Shown here in pieces: positions 49,819-57,909 of a DNA stretch of 64,000 nucleotides (within the stretch, counting starts at the first letter, position 1; each line of letters opens with the position of its first letter). Source of the DNA: an uncultured bacterium (lineage in GTDB: Bacteria; Gemmatimonadota; Gemmatimonadetes; Longimicrobiales; RSA9); the NCBI GenBank assembly GCA_937889645.1, contig CALBZE010000131.1:1-64000 (forward strand). The letters are read 5' to 3'. A model generated the notes under the pieces. The model saw only the letters and a list, made by a program, of their open reading frames with translations. It had not been told where the DNA came from and did not search any database. Both the position numbers and the translations under genes were made by a program.

Positions 49819-50724
49819 ATGTCATCCTGGATCCGCCGCCTCGGCGCGCTCGGAATCGGCTTGGTCGGGCTGGTCGGCATCGCCGGCGCCGGAGTCTACG
49901 GCATCAGCAACGTGCAACTGGCGCGGGGCTACGACGTCTCCGTCGAGCCGCTGGCCATCGCCTACGACTCCGCCTCGCTCGAGCGAGGCCGCCACGTGGC
50001 CGTCGCCATAGCGAAGTGCGTGGACTGTCACGGGGGCGACTTCGGCGGGAAGATGCTCATCGAGGATCCGGGGATCGGCCGGATCGCCGCCACGAACCTG
50101 ACCCCGGGGGCGGGCGGGATCGGCCATTACAGCGACGAGGACCTGATCCGCGCGATCCGCTTCGGCGTGCGTTCCGACGGCAAGCCGCTCGTCTTCATGC
50201 CTTCCTACGAGTACTTCTTCCTGACGGACGCCGACCTCGCCGCCCTGATCGCGTACCTGCGGACCCTGCCGCCGGTCGATCGGACGCTGCCGGAAAGGAC
50301 GATCGGGCCGATGGCGCGACTGCTCTACGTGGCCGGTCGGCTCGATCCGCTGCTCCCGGTGGCGATGATCGATCGCGATGCGCCGCGCCCGGAACCGGTG
50401 TCGCCCGGCGCCACGGCCGAGTACGGCGCCTACCTCAGCGTGGTCGGCGGGTGCACCGGGTGCCACGGGCCGGGCCTCTCCGGCGGGAAGATCCCCGGCA
50501 CGCCGCCGGATTTCCCGCCAGCCACCAATATCACCCCGGCCGGGATCGGCTCCTGGAGCGAGGAGGACTTCTTCGTCGCGCTGCGGGAAGGGCGTCGACC
50601 GGATGGCAGCTCGATCGACTCGCGCATGCCGTGGCCGTACACGGCGCAGATGACCGACGAGGAGATTCGCGCGCTGTGGCTCTACTTGAGGACGGTCCCG
50701 GCTCGCGAGACCGGGTCGCGGTAG
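49819..50724 (+). CDS. Diheme cytochrome c
   Basis: This 301-residue membrane-anchored cytochrome has an N-terminal hydrophobic segment (LGALGIGLVGLVGIAGAGVYG), then two class-I c domains with CVDCH (residues 67-71) and CTGCH (212-216). Probable axial Met lie in VFMPSYEYF and RMPWPY. The layout resembles cytochrome subunits of alcohol/aldehyde dehydrogenases, but no dehydrogenase subunit is adjacent. The ATG at 49819 was chosen over a TTG at 49747 because CGGAG lies before it and it gives a proper signal anchor. It follows the TonB receptor by 107 nt. Confidence 0.9.
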   Translation: MSSWIRRLGALGIGLVGLVGIAGAGVYGISNVQLARGYDVSVEPLAIAYDSASLERGRHVAVAIAKCVDCHGGDFGGKMLIEDPGIGRIAATNLTPGAGGIGHYSDEDLIRAIRFGVRSDGKPLVFMPSYEYFFLTDADLAALIAYLRTLPPVDRTLPERTIGPMARLLYVAGRLDPLLPVAMIDRDAPRPEPVSPGATAEYGAYLSVVGGCTGCHGPGLSGGKIPGTPPDFPPATNITPAGIGSWSEEDFFVALREGRRPDGSSIDSRMPWPYTAQMTDEEIRALWLYLRTVPARETGSR

Positions 50725-50745
50725 GAAGAACGGGGCGGCGCCGCT

Positions 50746-50985
50746 TCAGCGGCCATCGACGACCGCGCCCCAGACGGATTCCGGCTTGAAGCAGATGGCG
50801 TGGCCCGACTCGTTTTCGAACCAGAGGTGGCTGCCCTGCCGGAGCCGGAACAGGATGCTCCGCTGTAGCTCGAGCGGCGACCGCTTCCAACGGGCGCGGA
50901 AAACCACCTCGCCTTCGTCCGTCGCGAGGCGGACGAGGACGGTCGGGATCAGTTGGCGGATCGGGACGCGAGCGTAGTACACCAT
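50746..50985 (-). CDS. Uncharacterised 79-residue protein
   Basis: The small beta-rich protein begins MVYYARVPIRQLIPTVLVRL and contains EVVFRARWKRSPLELQRSIL and GSHLWFENESGHAICFKPES. It has no signal peptide or membrane span and no known family was recognised. Its coding nature is supported by a dedicated promoter whose -10 box is 8 nt from the ATG (50994-51022) and by balanced composition. Its stop converges on the cytochrome gene, 21 nt away. Confidence 0.65.
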   Translation of the reverse strand: MVYYARVPIRQLIPTVLVRLATDEGEVVFRARWKRSPLELQRSILFRLRQGSHLWFENESGHAICFKPESVWGAVVDGR

Positions 50986-50993
50986 AGGGTACA

Positions 50994-51022
50994 AGTGTAA
51001 GGCGGAACGCACTTTCGGGCAA
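50994..51022 (-). promoter_or_regulatory. Leaderless-type promoter of the 79-residue protein
   Basis: Read on the minus strand: TTGCCC (51022-51017), 17-bp spacer, TACACT (50999-50994). Eight bases then lead to the ATG at 50985, with no ribosome binding site. It lies in the short gap after the UDG-like gene. Confidence 0.6.
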
Positions 51023-51034
51023 CCGTTCCCGCGC

Positions 51035-52060
51035 TCATACGCCCTTGGCGCGCCAGAGTTCGTCGAGCCGCGCGTGCCGCGGGCCGATCCGCTCGCGCCA
51101 TTCCGGGAGCGCGTAGATCCCCGTCTCCGGCGGCGCCGGCCGCTCCTCGGGCACCTCCCACCCCAGCACGTCCTGCACGGCGCGGCGAAGCGCGTCCCGC
51201 GTCTCGACCATCCGCGCATGGAACGACGTCTCCGTCCCCGCGAACGGCGACATGTTCTGTGCCGAAGGGTGCGTGAGCCAGAGGAGGTGCGGGAGCGGCG
51301 CGTCGCCCCAGGCCTGGCTCCACGCCCGTAGGAACGGCTCGTCCGGGGCCTCCGCCTCCGGCCACGGAATGGCGGCGCCGCGAACCAGCCCGGCGCGCTC
51401 CAGGCGCGTCATGCCGGGGAGCCGAACGGTCGCCGCCGTTGCGCCTCCCGCCGTTTCGCCCGCGCTCGTTCTGCGCGCGCCCGTGCTCGCCGCATGCCTC
51501 GCGCTGTCCGTGCCCACCGCGTGGCCGGCTCCGAGGCGCAACGCCGCGACCAGCGCGCGCACCGCGACCGTGCCGAACGCAACCACGAGCCGGGGACCCG
51601 CCGCGAGCACCGTGTCGCGCAGCACGTGCAGGCTCGTCGGGTACGTACCGACCGGTGCATTCAGCTCGGCCGCCGTCGGCTCGCCGCCGCCGCGGGCCGG
51701 GAGCTGGTTCAGCGCCGCGACGATGAAGGTCTCGTTCCGGTTCAGCCCGATGCTGCCGAAGAGCGCGTCGACGTTCGCGCCCGAGACGTCGCCGCCGAAG
51801 GGTATGCGCGTGCCGTGCGCGCCGAGGTCGCCGTCGCCCTTGCCGCCCGCGTTCCCCGGCGCCGCGCCGACCCAGAGCGTCTCGACGCGCCGCCACGCGC
51901 CGTTCCGCCGCGACCACACGATCGGCCGCTCCGCCGGCCTCCCGTCCTTCAGCCGGCACGGCTCGGTCAGCCATTCGTCCTCGAGGCACCCCCCGTGGCC
52001 CGCGTGCACCGCGCGAAATATTCGTCGAAACCGTTCCTCTTCCACCGTTCTCCGTTCCAT
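51035..52060 (-). CDS. Uracil-DNA-glycosylase-superfamily protein, atypical
   Basis: This 341-residue protein has a UDG-like fold. Motif-1-like LWVGAAPGNAGG is followed by IPFGGDVSGANVDALFGSIG and the substrate-strand FIVAALNQLPA, and a motif-2-like WLTHPSAQNMSP lies near residue 260. The family-4 iron-sulfur cysteines are not evident, and motif 1 has Ala-Pro-Gly-Asn rather than EAPG. It may therefore act on another lesion or be a binding protein. A long Gly/Ala-rich insert (about residues 175-210) lies between the motifs. The ATG at 52060 follows GGGGCGAAGA; a longer form from 52087 is possible. It is divergent from the PLP lyase gene. Confidence 0.65.
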   Translation of the reverse strand: MERRTVEEERFRRIFRAVHAGHGGCLEDEWLTEPCRLKDGRPAERPIVWSRRNGAWRRVETLWVGAAPGNAGGKGDGDLGAHGTRIPFGGDVSGANVDALFGSIGLNRNETFIVAALNQLPARGGGEPTAAELNAPVGTYPTSLHVLRDTVLAAGPRLVVAFGTVAVRALVAALRLGAGHAVGTDSARHAASTGARRTSAGETAGGATAATVRLPGMTRLERAGLVRGAAIPWPEAEAPDEPFLRAWSQAWGDAPLPHLLWLTHPSAQNMSPFAGTETSFHARMVETRDALRRAVQDVLGWEVPEERPAPPETGIYALPEWRERIGPRHARLDELWRAKGV

Positions 52061-52075
52061 TCTTCGCCCCGGCCA

Positions 52076-52104
52076 TTGCCCGCGCACGTCCGGCGCCCGA
52101 TCTT
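52076..52104 (+). promoter_or_regulatory. Promoter of the PLP-dependent lyase gene
   Basis: TTGCCC (52076-52081), 17-bp spacer, GATCTT (52099-52104); leader of about 30 nt ending in CGTGGAGG before the ATG at 52141. The -10 box is non-ideal at its first position. Confidence 0.45.
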
Positions 52105-52140
52105 TCCTCCACCGACCGTGACGACGATCGTGGAGGCACC

Positions 52141-53415
52141 ATGAAGAAATGGGCAGGTCTTACGGAGATCAATGGGCACCGGCTCCACCCCGAGAGTCTG
52201 ATGATGAGCTACGGCTACGACCCTCGGCTCTCGGAGGGGTCGCTCAAGTCCCCGATCTTCCAGACATCGACCTTCGTGTTCGAGAGCGCCGAGGCGGGCA
52301 AGGCGTTCTTCGAGCTCGCCTACGGCCTGCGCGAAAAGGGACCTGCCGAGGAGCCGGGGCTGATCTACTCCCGGATCAACAACCCCGACCTCGAGATCCT
52401 GGAGGACCGCCTCACGCTCTGGGACGACGCCGAATCCTGCCTCGTCTTCTCGAGCGGGATGGCCGCGATCTCGACCTCGCTCTTCACCTTCGTCCGCCCG
52501 GGCGACGTCATCGTCCACAGCGAGCCGATCTACGGCGGGACCGAGTTTCTCGTCCACAACATCCTGCCGCAGTTCGGCGTCAAGCGCGTCGGTTTCCTCG
52601 CCAACGAGGAGGGCGCGCTCGAGAAGGCGCTCGACGAGGCCCGCAAGCTGGGGCGGATCGCCGTGATCTACGTCGAGACGCCGGCCAACCCGACGAACGC
52701 GCTCGTCGACATCCGCCGCTGCGCTGACGCCGCCGCGTCGCTCGAGGAGGGCGGCCGCCGGCCGATCGTCGCCGTCGACAACACCTTCCTCGGCCCGCTC
52801 TGGCAGCAACCGCTCGCCCACGGAGCGGACCTGGTCCTCTACTCGCTGACGAAGTACGTCGGCGGCCACAGCGACCTGATCGCCGGCGCGTGCCTCGGCC
52901 CCGAGTCGCTGATCTCCTCGATCCGCGGCATGCGCACGATCCTCGGCACCATGGCCGAGCCGTGGACCGGCTGGCTCCTCATGCGCTCGCTCGAGACGCT
53001 CAAGCTGCGCATGACGTCGCAGATGAAGAACGCCCGGTACATCGCCGAGTTCCTGGCCGAGCACCCGAAGGTCCAGTCGGTGCAGTACCTGGGCTTCCTC
53101 TCGCCGGACGACCCGCAGTACGCGATCTACCAGCGCCAGTGCACCGCGCCCGGCTCGACCTTTTCCTTCGTGATCCAGGGCGGCGAGGCGGAGGCGTTCA
53201 GGTTCCTCAACGCGCTCAAGCTCGTCAAGCTCGCCGTGAGCCTCGGCGGGACCGAGTCGCTGGCCGAGCACCCGGCCACGATGACGCACTCGGATGTGCC
53301 GAAGGAGTCGCAGGAGCGGATGGGGATCGCGCCGGGGATGATCCGCATCTCCGTCGGGATCGAGCACCCCGACGACATCATCGCGGATCTCCGGCAGGCG
53401 TTGGATCGGGTCTGA
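52141..53415 (+). CDS. Cys/Met-metabolism PLP-dependent enzyme (gamma family)
   Basis: This 424-residue enzyme belongs to the cystathionine gamma-synthase/gamma-lyase/methionine gamma-lyase family. It has the PLP phosphate site SSGMAAISTSLF, SEPIYGGTEFL, the cofactor Asp in AVDNTFLGPLW, and the Schiff-base Lys238 in LYSLTKYVGGHSD. The C-terminal VSLGGTESLAEHPATMTH is typical. An insert near KAFFELAYGLREKGPAEEPG marks the subgroup annotated as cystathionine gamma-synthase-like. Which sulfur reaction it runs cannot be told from these motifs. It is transcribed alone, from a promoter divergent to the UDG-like gene. Confidence 0.9.
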   Translation: MKKWAGLTEINGHRLHPESLMMSYGYDPRLSEGSLKSPIFQTSTFVFESAEAGKAFFELAYGLREKGPAEEPGLIYSRINNPDLEILEDRLTLWDDAESCLVFSSGMAAISTSLFTFVRPGDVIVHSEPIYGGTEFLVHNILPQFGVKRVGFLANEEGALEKALDEARKLGRIAVIYVETPANPTNALVDIRRCADAAASLEEGGRRPIVAVDNTFLGPLWQQPLAHGADLVLYSLTKYVGGHSDLIAGACLGPESLISSIRGMRTILGTMAEPWTGWLLMRSLETLKLRMTSQMKNARYIAEFLAEHPKVQSVQYLGFLSPDDPQYAIYQRQCTAPGSTFSFVIQGGEAEAFRFLNALKLVKLAVSLGGTESLAEHPATMTHSDVPKESQERMGIAPGMIRISVGIEHPDDIIADLRQALDRV

Positions 53416-53438
53416 CCGGGGCGGCCGCCCCGGTCGGG

Positions 53439-53975
53439 TCAGATGCTCCGGAGCAGGTCGTCGATCGCCTTGGCGACGGCGTCCTGCGCCCGCCCGTTGA
53501 GCAGATTGCCGAGCATCTCCCGGGCGTCGCCCGCCGGGTCGTCCGGGTGGTTCCGGTCCCGCGCGCTGCGCACGACGTTCCCGATCGGGAGGAGCACGAC
53601 GCGCGGCGCCGCGTCGGTCGCGTCGTCGCCGTACCCCTGCTCGACCTCCGGAGGCGGCGGCGGGACGCTCGCCTTCCACGGCTCGTCTTCCTCGTCCTGC
53701 TCGTGCGGAAGCCGGCCGACGGGGAGCACCAGGCAGACGCGCCCGTCGATGTTGCCCTGCTCGTCGACCGTCGCCGCGAGCGCGAGGTTGACGGGCGCGC
53801 TCAGGATCGAATGGATCGCGTCCATCGATTCCGGAGCGACGACGCTCCGGGCGATGAGTGCATCGTGATAATAGTAACCGACGCCGATCGCGCCGTCGGG
53901 GACGGCATCGTGGTCGATGGGCCGCGCGTCGAGGACGACCGGCTCCGGGTGCGTGACGATGATGAGCGACTCCAT
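53439..53975 (-). CDS. Uncharacterised 178-residue protein
   Basis: The acidic soluble protein begins MESLIIVTHPEPVVLDARPI and contains GVGYYYHDALIARSVVAPES, a Glu/Pro-rich middle (EDEEDEPW region, then PPPPPE) and a helical end (MLGNLLNGRAQDAVAKAIDD). No signal peptide, membrane span or known motif was recognised. AGGAGG precedes the ATG at 53975. It stands between the convergent lyase gene and the DUF2207/LemA pair on the same strand. Confidence 0.6.
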   Translation of the reverse strand: MESLIIVTHPEPVVLDARPIDHDAVPDGAIGVGYYYHDALIARSVVAPESMDAIHSILSAPVNLALAATVDEQGNIDGRVCLVLPVGRLPHEQDEEDEPWKASVPPPPPEVEQGYGDDATDAAPRVVLLPIGNVVRSARDRNHPDDPAGDAREMLGNLLNGRAQDAVAKAIDDLLRSI

Positions 53976-54057
53976 GGGCCTCCTCGCATCCATGTCACGG
54001 ATCGTTTAGCCCCGCTGGCTGCAAAGTGTTCCTCCGTGATCGGGGGCGCAAGCCGCG

Positions 54058-55818
54058 TCAGAACCCGCCGACGCTCCCGCCCCCGAATCCGCCGCCGCTG
54101 AACCCGCCGCCGCTGAATCCCGAACCGCCGACCCTTCCGGCGCTCCTGGGCGCGGAGGTCATGACCGCCGCGGCGCGCGTGGACATGTTGCCGAGGGAGT
54201 CGACGAAGTCGATGGCGCGGAAGCCGTCGAGCTTGTTGCCCTGGTACCACCGGGGCGGTGCCGTGTAGATGTCCTCGAAGGCGCGCGCCCAGCGCTTCTC
54301 GAGGCCGAGCGCCATGGCGTGTGCCAGGTACGCCTCGAACATCGCGGGGCTCAGGACCGTGCGCTCCAGACGGTCGCGCTCGACGCGGCGCAGGAACTCC
54401 TCGAAGCCGAGCACGTGCTCGAGCGCCCGCGCGCCGGCACGGGTCCGCGCCGGCATGTGGTAGCCGAAGAAGGCGGCGATGGCCAGGCTCAGGCCCAGCC
54501 CCAGGAACGCCGTCAGCGGCGCGTGGCCTCGGTCGAGCGCGACCCCCAGCGCCGCCATGCCGATGAACCCGACGACGAGCAGGCTGATCACGATCCCCAT
54601 CGCCCGGACCCGGTCGGGGCGGTGGCGATAGTAGCCGCGCGCGACGAGCTGACCGAAGACCCTGTCCCGGATCGCTGGAAGGTTCCGGTAGAAGTCGTTT
54701 TCGAGGGTCGACAGCTTGACCCGGTCGAACCCGTCGAAAAGGCGGTCGTAGATCCTCCTCTCGTGCGGCAGGAGCGAGGCGAGCTCCATCTCGCTGCGCG
54801 GCTCCCGGTGGAACACGTAGTCCGTCGACGTGAACAGCCCGCCGAAGCGCGGCCGCGACTGCTCCTCGATGGTGAGGAAGCCGCGCACCGCCAGGTCGAC
54901 GATCGTGGCGGTGATGTCCCGCACGTCCGGGCGATTGTCGATGAGCGTGCCGACCTCGCAGGGCGTCAGCCCCTCGGGCGGCTCGTAGCGCACCGCGATC
55001 GGGCGCAGGCTGGGATCGCGGCCCACCTTGCTCCAGATACCGTACATGACCGAGAACACTAGCAGCGGCAGGACGAGCATCCAGTTCCCGCGCAGGACCA
55101 ACCCTGCGCGTTGGATAGCGGTCGGACGCGCCACCACGCCAGGGTCCCACCCGACCACCACCGTTAGCCCCTGCCGGTACCCGAGCGGCCGCGTCGTCGT
55201 GACGATCACGTCCGACTCGCCGACGTCGACGGTCGCCGCACTGTCGCGCGAGCCGTAGGGGCCGGTGAACGCGGTGGCGCGCAGGCCGCTCACCCCGGGC
55301 GGCAGGTAGACGTGCGCCGTCGCCACTTCGATCGGGACGTCGGACTCGTTGCCGGTGACGTTCCAGTACAGCTCGTCGTGCGGGTGCTCGCCGTCGCGCT
55401 CGTCGAAGAAGCGGAGCGCGTTCGCTACACGGTAGCGCAGCACGACCGTCCGCTCGGCGTCCTGTGCCCCCGGGACCCAGACCTTGAGCATGCGGTAGCG
55501 GCCCTCGCGGTTGCTCTCGTACCGCAGCGGCGAGCCGGCCTCGTCGGTCACGGAGAGCACGTCGAGGAAAAGCGAGTGCCCCACCCCGCCCGTGCCGACG
55601 TACTCGACGGGGATGTTGCGAAAGATCCCGTTCCACGAACCGCGGAATCGGAACCGGATGCGTTCGGTCACCTCGACGGTCCCGTCCCGCTGGACCAGCA
55701 GCTCCACGTCGAAGCGGGGGATCGTGAGCGAGCGGCCCGATTGTGCGGCGGGGCTGGGGAGATGTGCCAGGGCGACGAGGGCGGCGGCGAGCGCCCAGGC
55801 GCGTGCGATGTTGCGCAT
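54058..55818 (-). CDS. DUF2207-family membrane protein
   Basis: This 586-residue protein has a signal peptide (ALAAALVALAHLPSPAAQSG). A periplasmic beta-rich DUF2207 domain follows (FDVELLVQRDGTVEVTERI, SWNGIFRNIPVEY, YRVANALRFFDERDGEHPHD). Three membrane spans are visible (LVLRGNWMLVLPLLVFSVMYG, then a pair near residue 405). A cytosolic winged-helix-like part lies between them and the C-terminus is a Gly/Ser/Phe-rich tail (GGGFSGGGFGGGSVGGF). Function is unknown; such proteins regularly accompany LemA, as here: the ATG overlaps the LemA stop (TGATG). Confidence 0.85.
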   Translation of the reverse strand: MRNIARAWALAAALVALAHLPSPAAQSGRSLTIPRFDVELLVQRDGTVEVTERIRFRFRGSWNGIFRNIPVEYVGTGGVGHSLFLDVLSVTDEAGSPLRYESNREGRYRMLKVWVPGAQDAERTVVLRYRVANALRFFDERDGEHPHDELYWNVTGNESDVPIEVATAHVYLPPGVSGLRATAFTGPYGSRDSAATVDVGESDVIVTTTRPLGYRQGLTVVVGWDPGVVARPTAIQRAGLVLRGNWMLVLPLLVFSVMYGIWSKVGRDPSLRPIAVRYEPPEGLTPCEVGTLIDNRPDVRDITATIVDLAVRGFLTIEEQSRPRFGGLFTSTDYVFHREPRSEMELASLLPHERRIYDRLFDGFDRVKLSTLENDFYRNLPAIRDRVFGQLVARGYYRHRPDRVRAMGIVISLLVVGFIGMAALGVALDRGHAPLTAFLGLGLSLAIAAFFGYHMPARTRAGARALEHVLGFEEFLRRVERDRLERTVLSPAMFEAYLAHAMALGLEKRWARAFEDIYTAPPRWYQGNKLDGFRAIDFVDSLGNMSTRAAAVMTSAPRSAGRVGGSGFSGGGFSGGGFGGGSVGGF

Positions 55819-56357
55819 CAGAAACGCACCTGCGGCACGGCTCGCTCCGCTCCGTCGATCTCGAAGAACTCCCGCGGCCGGATCCGGAACCAGGTCGCGA
55901 CGAGGTTCGAGGGGAACTGCGCGACCTTCGTGTTCAGGTCGCGGACCACGGCGTTGTAGTAGCGCCGGGCGTTCTGGATTGCGTCTTCGGTGAGGGCGAG
56001 GGTGCGCTGCAGCTCGGCGAAGTTCTCGGAGGCGCGGAGCTGGGGGTACGCCTCGGCGAGGGCGAATAGCGTCCTGAGCGCCTGCGTGAGCTCTCCTTCG
56101 GCCGCACCCCTTGCGGCCGGGCCCTCGGCCGACATCGCCCGCGAACGTGCGCGGATCACCGCGTCGAGCGTCTGGGCCTCGTGCGCGGCGTATCCCTTCA
56201 CCGTCTCGATCAGGTTCGGGATCAGGTCGTGACGCCGCTTGAGCTGTACGTCGATGTCCGCCCACGCGCCGTCACACTGCACGCGCAGGCGAACGAGGCC
56301 GTTGTAAATGAAGATGATCGCCGTCGCGATCAGCGCCAGGACGATCGGGATCCACAT
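55818..56357 (-). CDS. LemA-family membrane protein
   Basis: This 179-residue protein has an N-terminal membrane span (MWIPIVLALIATAIIFIYNG) and then the LemA helical bundle (WADIDVQLKRRHDLIPNLIETVKG, SENFAELQRTLALTEDAIQNARRYYNAVV). The conserved arginine/asparagine-rich first helix and the RRYYNA motif are clear. LemA proteins face the outside of the cytoplasmic membrane and are of unknown function, often with DUF2207/TPM proteins. It forms a two-gene operon with the DUF2207 gene. The in-frame extension upstream of 56357 is proline/arginine-rich and lacks a start signal. Confidence 0.92.
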   Translation of the reverse strand: MWIPIVLALIATAIIFIYNGLVRLRVQCDGAWADIDVQLKRRHDLIPNLIETVKGYAAHEAQTLDAVIRARSRAMSAEGPAARGAAEGELTQALRTLFALAEAYPQLRASENFAELQRTLALTEDAIQNARRYYNAVVRDLNTKVAQFPSNLVATWFRIRPREFFEIDGAERAVPQVRF

Positions 56358-56573
56358 GGGCTCGCGCTCCGATCGGGAAGGGAAAAGGTAGACCGCCAGG
56401 GAGGCGTCGCACACGATAGGCGGCGCGCAGCGACGTGTAAAGGGTGGAGCGGGCTCGCCCAAGGGGCGGACGGGTCCGTGCGTGGGTGGAGCGTTGTCGG
56501 GAACGGGATGCTGCGCGTTCGTGTGGGTGGATCGCTCACGGCGCCGAGCGGTCGGACATCGGCGCACCGGCGG

Positions 56574-57263
56574 TCATCCGAGATGGCTGACCGCTTTTCC
56601 GGGGACCACGGTATTGGCGACTCTTGCAAGGTGGAACGCGGCGACGCACCGGTCACGCGCCGCGCCCGCCCCGTCGCCGGTCGCGCGGGCGAGCGCCGCT
56701 CGCTCTTGGAGGCCGACGGCCGCGGCCGCGTCGTCGCCCGCGCGTACCGCCGCCTGGATCGCCTCCGTCAGCGCCTCGTTCGGATCCGACGACACTAGCG
56801 CCTCGCCCACAGCGGCCAGGCGCGCCCAGCGGCCGGCGCCGCCATCCAGCGCCCGGACCCGCGCGTACAGGCGACGCGCACGCCCGACCCGCCCCGACAG
56901 CCGCGCCAGCCGCGCAGCGCGCAGGACGAGGTCCGGCGAGTCGCGGTCCAGCCGCCGCGCCACGATCAGCGCCGCCGACGCCTCGGCCAGCCGGCCTTCC
57001 CTCTCCAGCTCGGCGGCATGCGCCGCCAGCAGCTTGGACCTCACGCACGCCTCGCCCGGCGACGTCGCAAGCAGCTTCGTCAGGCGACGGCGCTCCTCCG
57101 ACGGGCCCAGGCGTTCGACCTCGCGCTCCGCGCGGCGCCGGACGAATGCGGCCCCCGGCGATCCCCGCGCCTCGAGTGCGAGCGCGCGCAGGACCACCCG
57201 GCCCGCCTCCCGCCGCGCGGCCCGGTCGCCCGCTCGCCCTTCGATCCCGCCGTTTCGCACCAT
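56574..57263 (-). CDS. Helical-repeat protein under a Fur-like operator
   Basis: The 229-residue Ala/Arg-rich helical protein looks like a short TPR array (EREGRLAEASAALIVARRL, GRVGRARRLYARVRALDGG, GEALVSSDPNEALTEAIQAA). No signal peptide, membrane span or catalytic motif is seen. Its own promoter (57295-57323) carries a perfect inverted repeat just downstream of the -10 box, about 10 bases before the ATG, so it should be repressed by a metal-type regulator. No metal-binding residues are apparent. The ATG at 57263 was chosen over an upstream start that would include the operator. Confidence 0.65.
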   Translation of the reverse strand: MVRNGGIEGRAGDRAARREAGRVVLRALALEARGSPGAAFVRRRAEREVERLGPSEERRRLTKLLATSPGEACVRSKLLAAHAAELEREGRLAEASAALIVARRLDRDSPDLVLRAARLARLSGRVGRARRLYARVRALDGGAGRWARLAAVGEALVSSDPNEALTEAIQAAVRAGDDAAAAVGLQERAALARATGDGAGAARDRCVAAFHLARVANTVVPGKAVSHLG

Positions 57264-57274
57264 CGCGAGTCCGT

Positions 57275-57293
57275 GTTGAGAATGAGTCTCAAC
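57275..57293. promoter_or_regulatory. Fur-like operator palindrome
   Basis: GTTGAGA-ATGAG-TCTCAAC is a 19-bp inverted repeat with perfect 7-bp arms. The TGAGA/TCTCA arms resemble Fur-superfamily operators of the TTGAGAATnATTCTCAA type. It overlaps the predicted transcription start of the helical-repeat gene, where a bound repressor would block transcription. Confidence 0.6.
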
Positions 57294-57294
57294 A

Positions 57295-57323
57295 ACGATA
57301 ACCGAAGGGACGCGCAGGGTCAA
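57295..57323 (-). promoter_or_regulatory. Promoter of the helical-repeat gene
   Basis: Read on the minus strand: TTGACC (57323-57318), 17-bp spacer, TATCGT (57300-57295). The Fur-like palindrome begins two bases downstream of the -10 box. Confidence 0.65.
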
Positions 57324-57338
57324 TCCGGCAACGGCACC

Positions 57339-57518
57339 TCAGGGGCGCGCCGGCGGCGCTTCCGGCTCGTACGTGGCGCAGATCGCGCCCTGCTGCTCCA
57401 GGCGAACGTCGATCTCGCCGGCGTGGCACTCGCGGTTCTCGTTGAAGGTGCAGTCGGTGGCCGAGCAGGACGCGACGACGGAGGGAGCGGCCTTGGGCTT
57501 CTCGCGCGGCGTTGCCAT
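57339..57518 (-). CDS. DUF1540-type small cysteine protein
   Basis: This 59-residue protein has the DUF1540 pattern: SCSATDCTFNENRECHAGEI, then ICATYEP. Four Cys (residues 18, 23, 31 and 47) and one His (32) could bind a metal such as zinc. Function of the family is unknown; many members are short and stress- or sporulation-associated. AGGAGA stands 7 nt before the ATG. The Fur-like promoter starts right after its stop, so the two genes are separately controlled. Confidence 0.75.
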   Translation of the reverse strand: MATPREKPKAAPSVVASCSATDCTFNENRECHAGEIDVRLEQQGAICATYEPEAPPARP

Positions 57519-57573
57519 GTCGACTCTCCTGGATTGGGTTCACGTCGCGAGGAAATGCAAGTTTTGCACCGCC

Positions 57574-57777
57574 TCACGGCCCATTGCGGAACCGGGAGGC
57601 AAGGGAGAGGAGCATGATTCCGACGAGGATGACGATCCCGATGATGATCCACTGCTGGGAGAGGCCGAGGAGAGACGCGGCCATCGCCAGCCCGGCGATG
57701 ACGACGAGGAAGCCGAGGACGTAGATGATGACCGAAGACACGACGTAGCGCTCCCTGGGGATGTGAAAAGCCTCCAT
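57574..57777 (-). CDS. Small two-span membrane protein
   Basis: This 67-residue protein has a soluble start (MEAFHIPRERYVVSS) and two membrane helices (VIIYVLGFLVVIAGLAMAA; WIIIGIVILVGIMLLSLAS) joined by a Gln-containing turn, then a short basic end. It resembles many small inner-membrane proteins with no known role. The start at 57777 fits better than the arginine-rich extension. It lies between the E1 gene (sucA) and the DUF1540 gene on the same strand and may follow sucA in one transcript (132-nt gap). Confidence 0.65.
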   Translation of the reverse strand: MEAFHIPRERYVVSSVIIYVLGFLVVIAGLAMAASLLGLSQQWIIIGIVILVGIMLLSLASRFRNGP

Positions 57778-57909
57778 GAGCGCGGGGCGCCCACGGAGGC
57801 GGGAGAGCAACAGTCGTACCGGGCGACGTCCGGGTGCGCGCTGCCTGTCGCGGGGCGCCGAACCGTCGAGGCTCGGCACCCTCGCGGGCTCAGGCGTGCC
57901 GCCGCCGGA

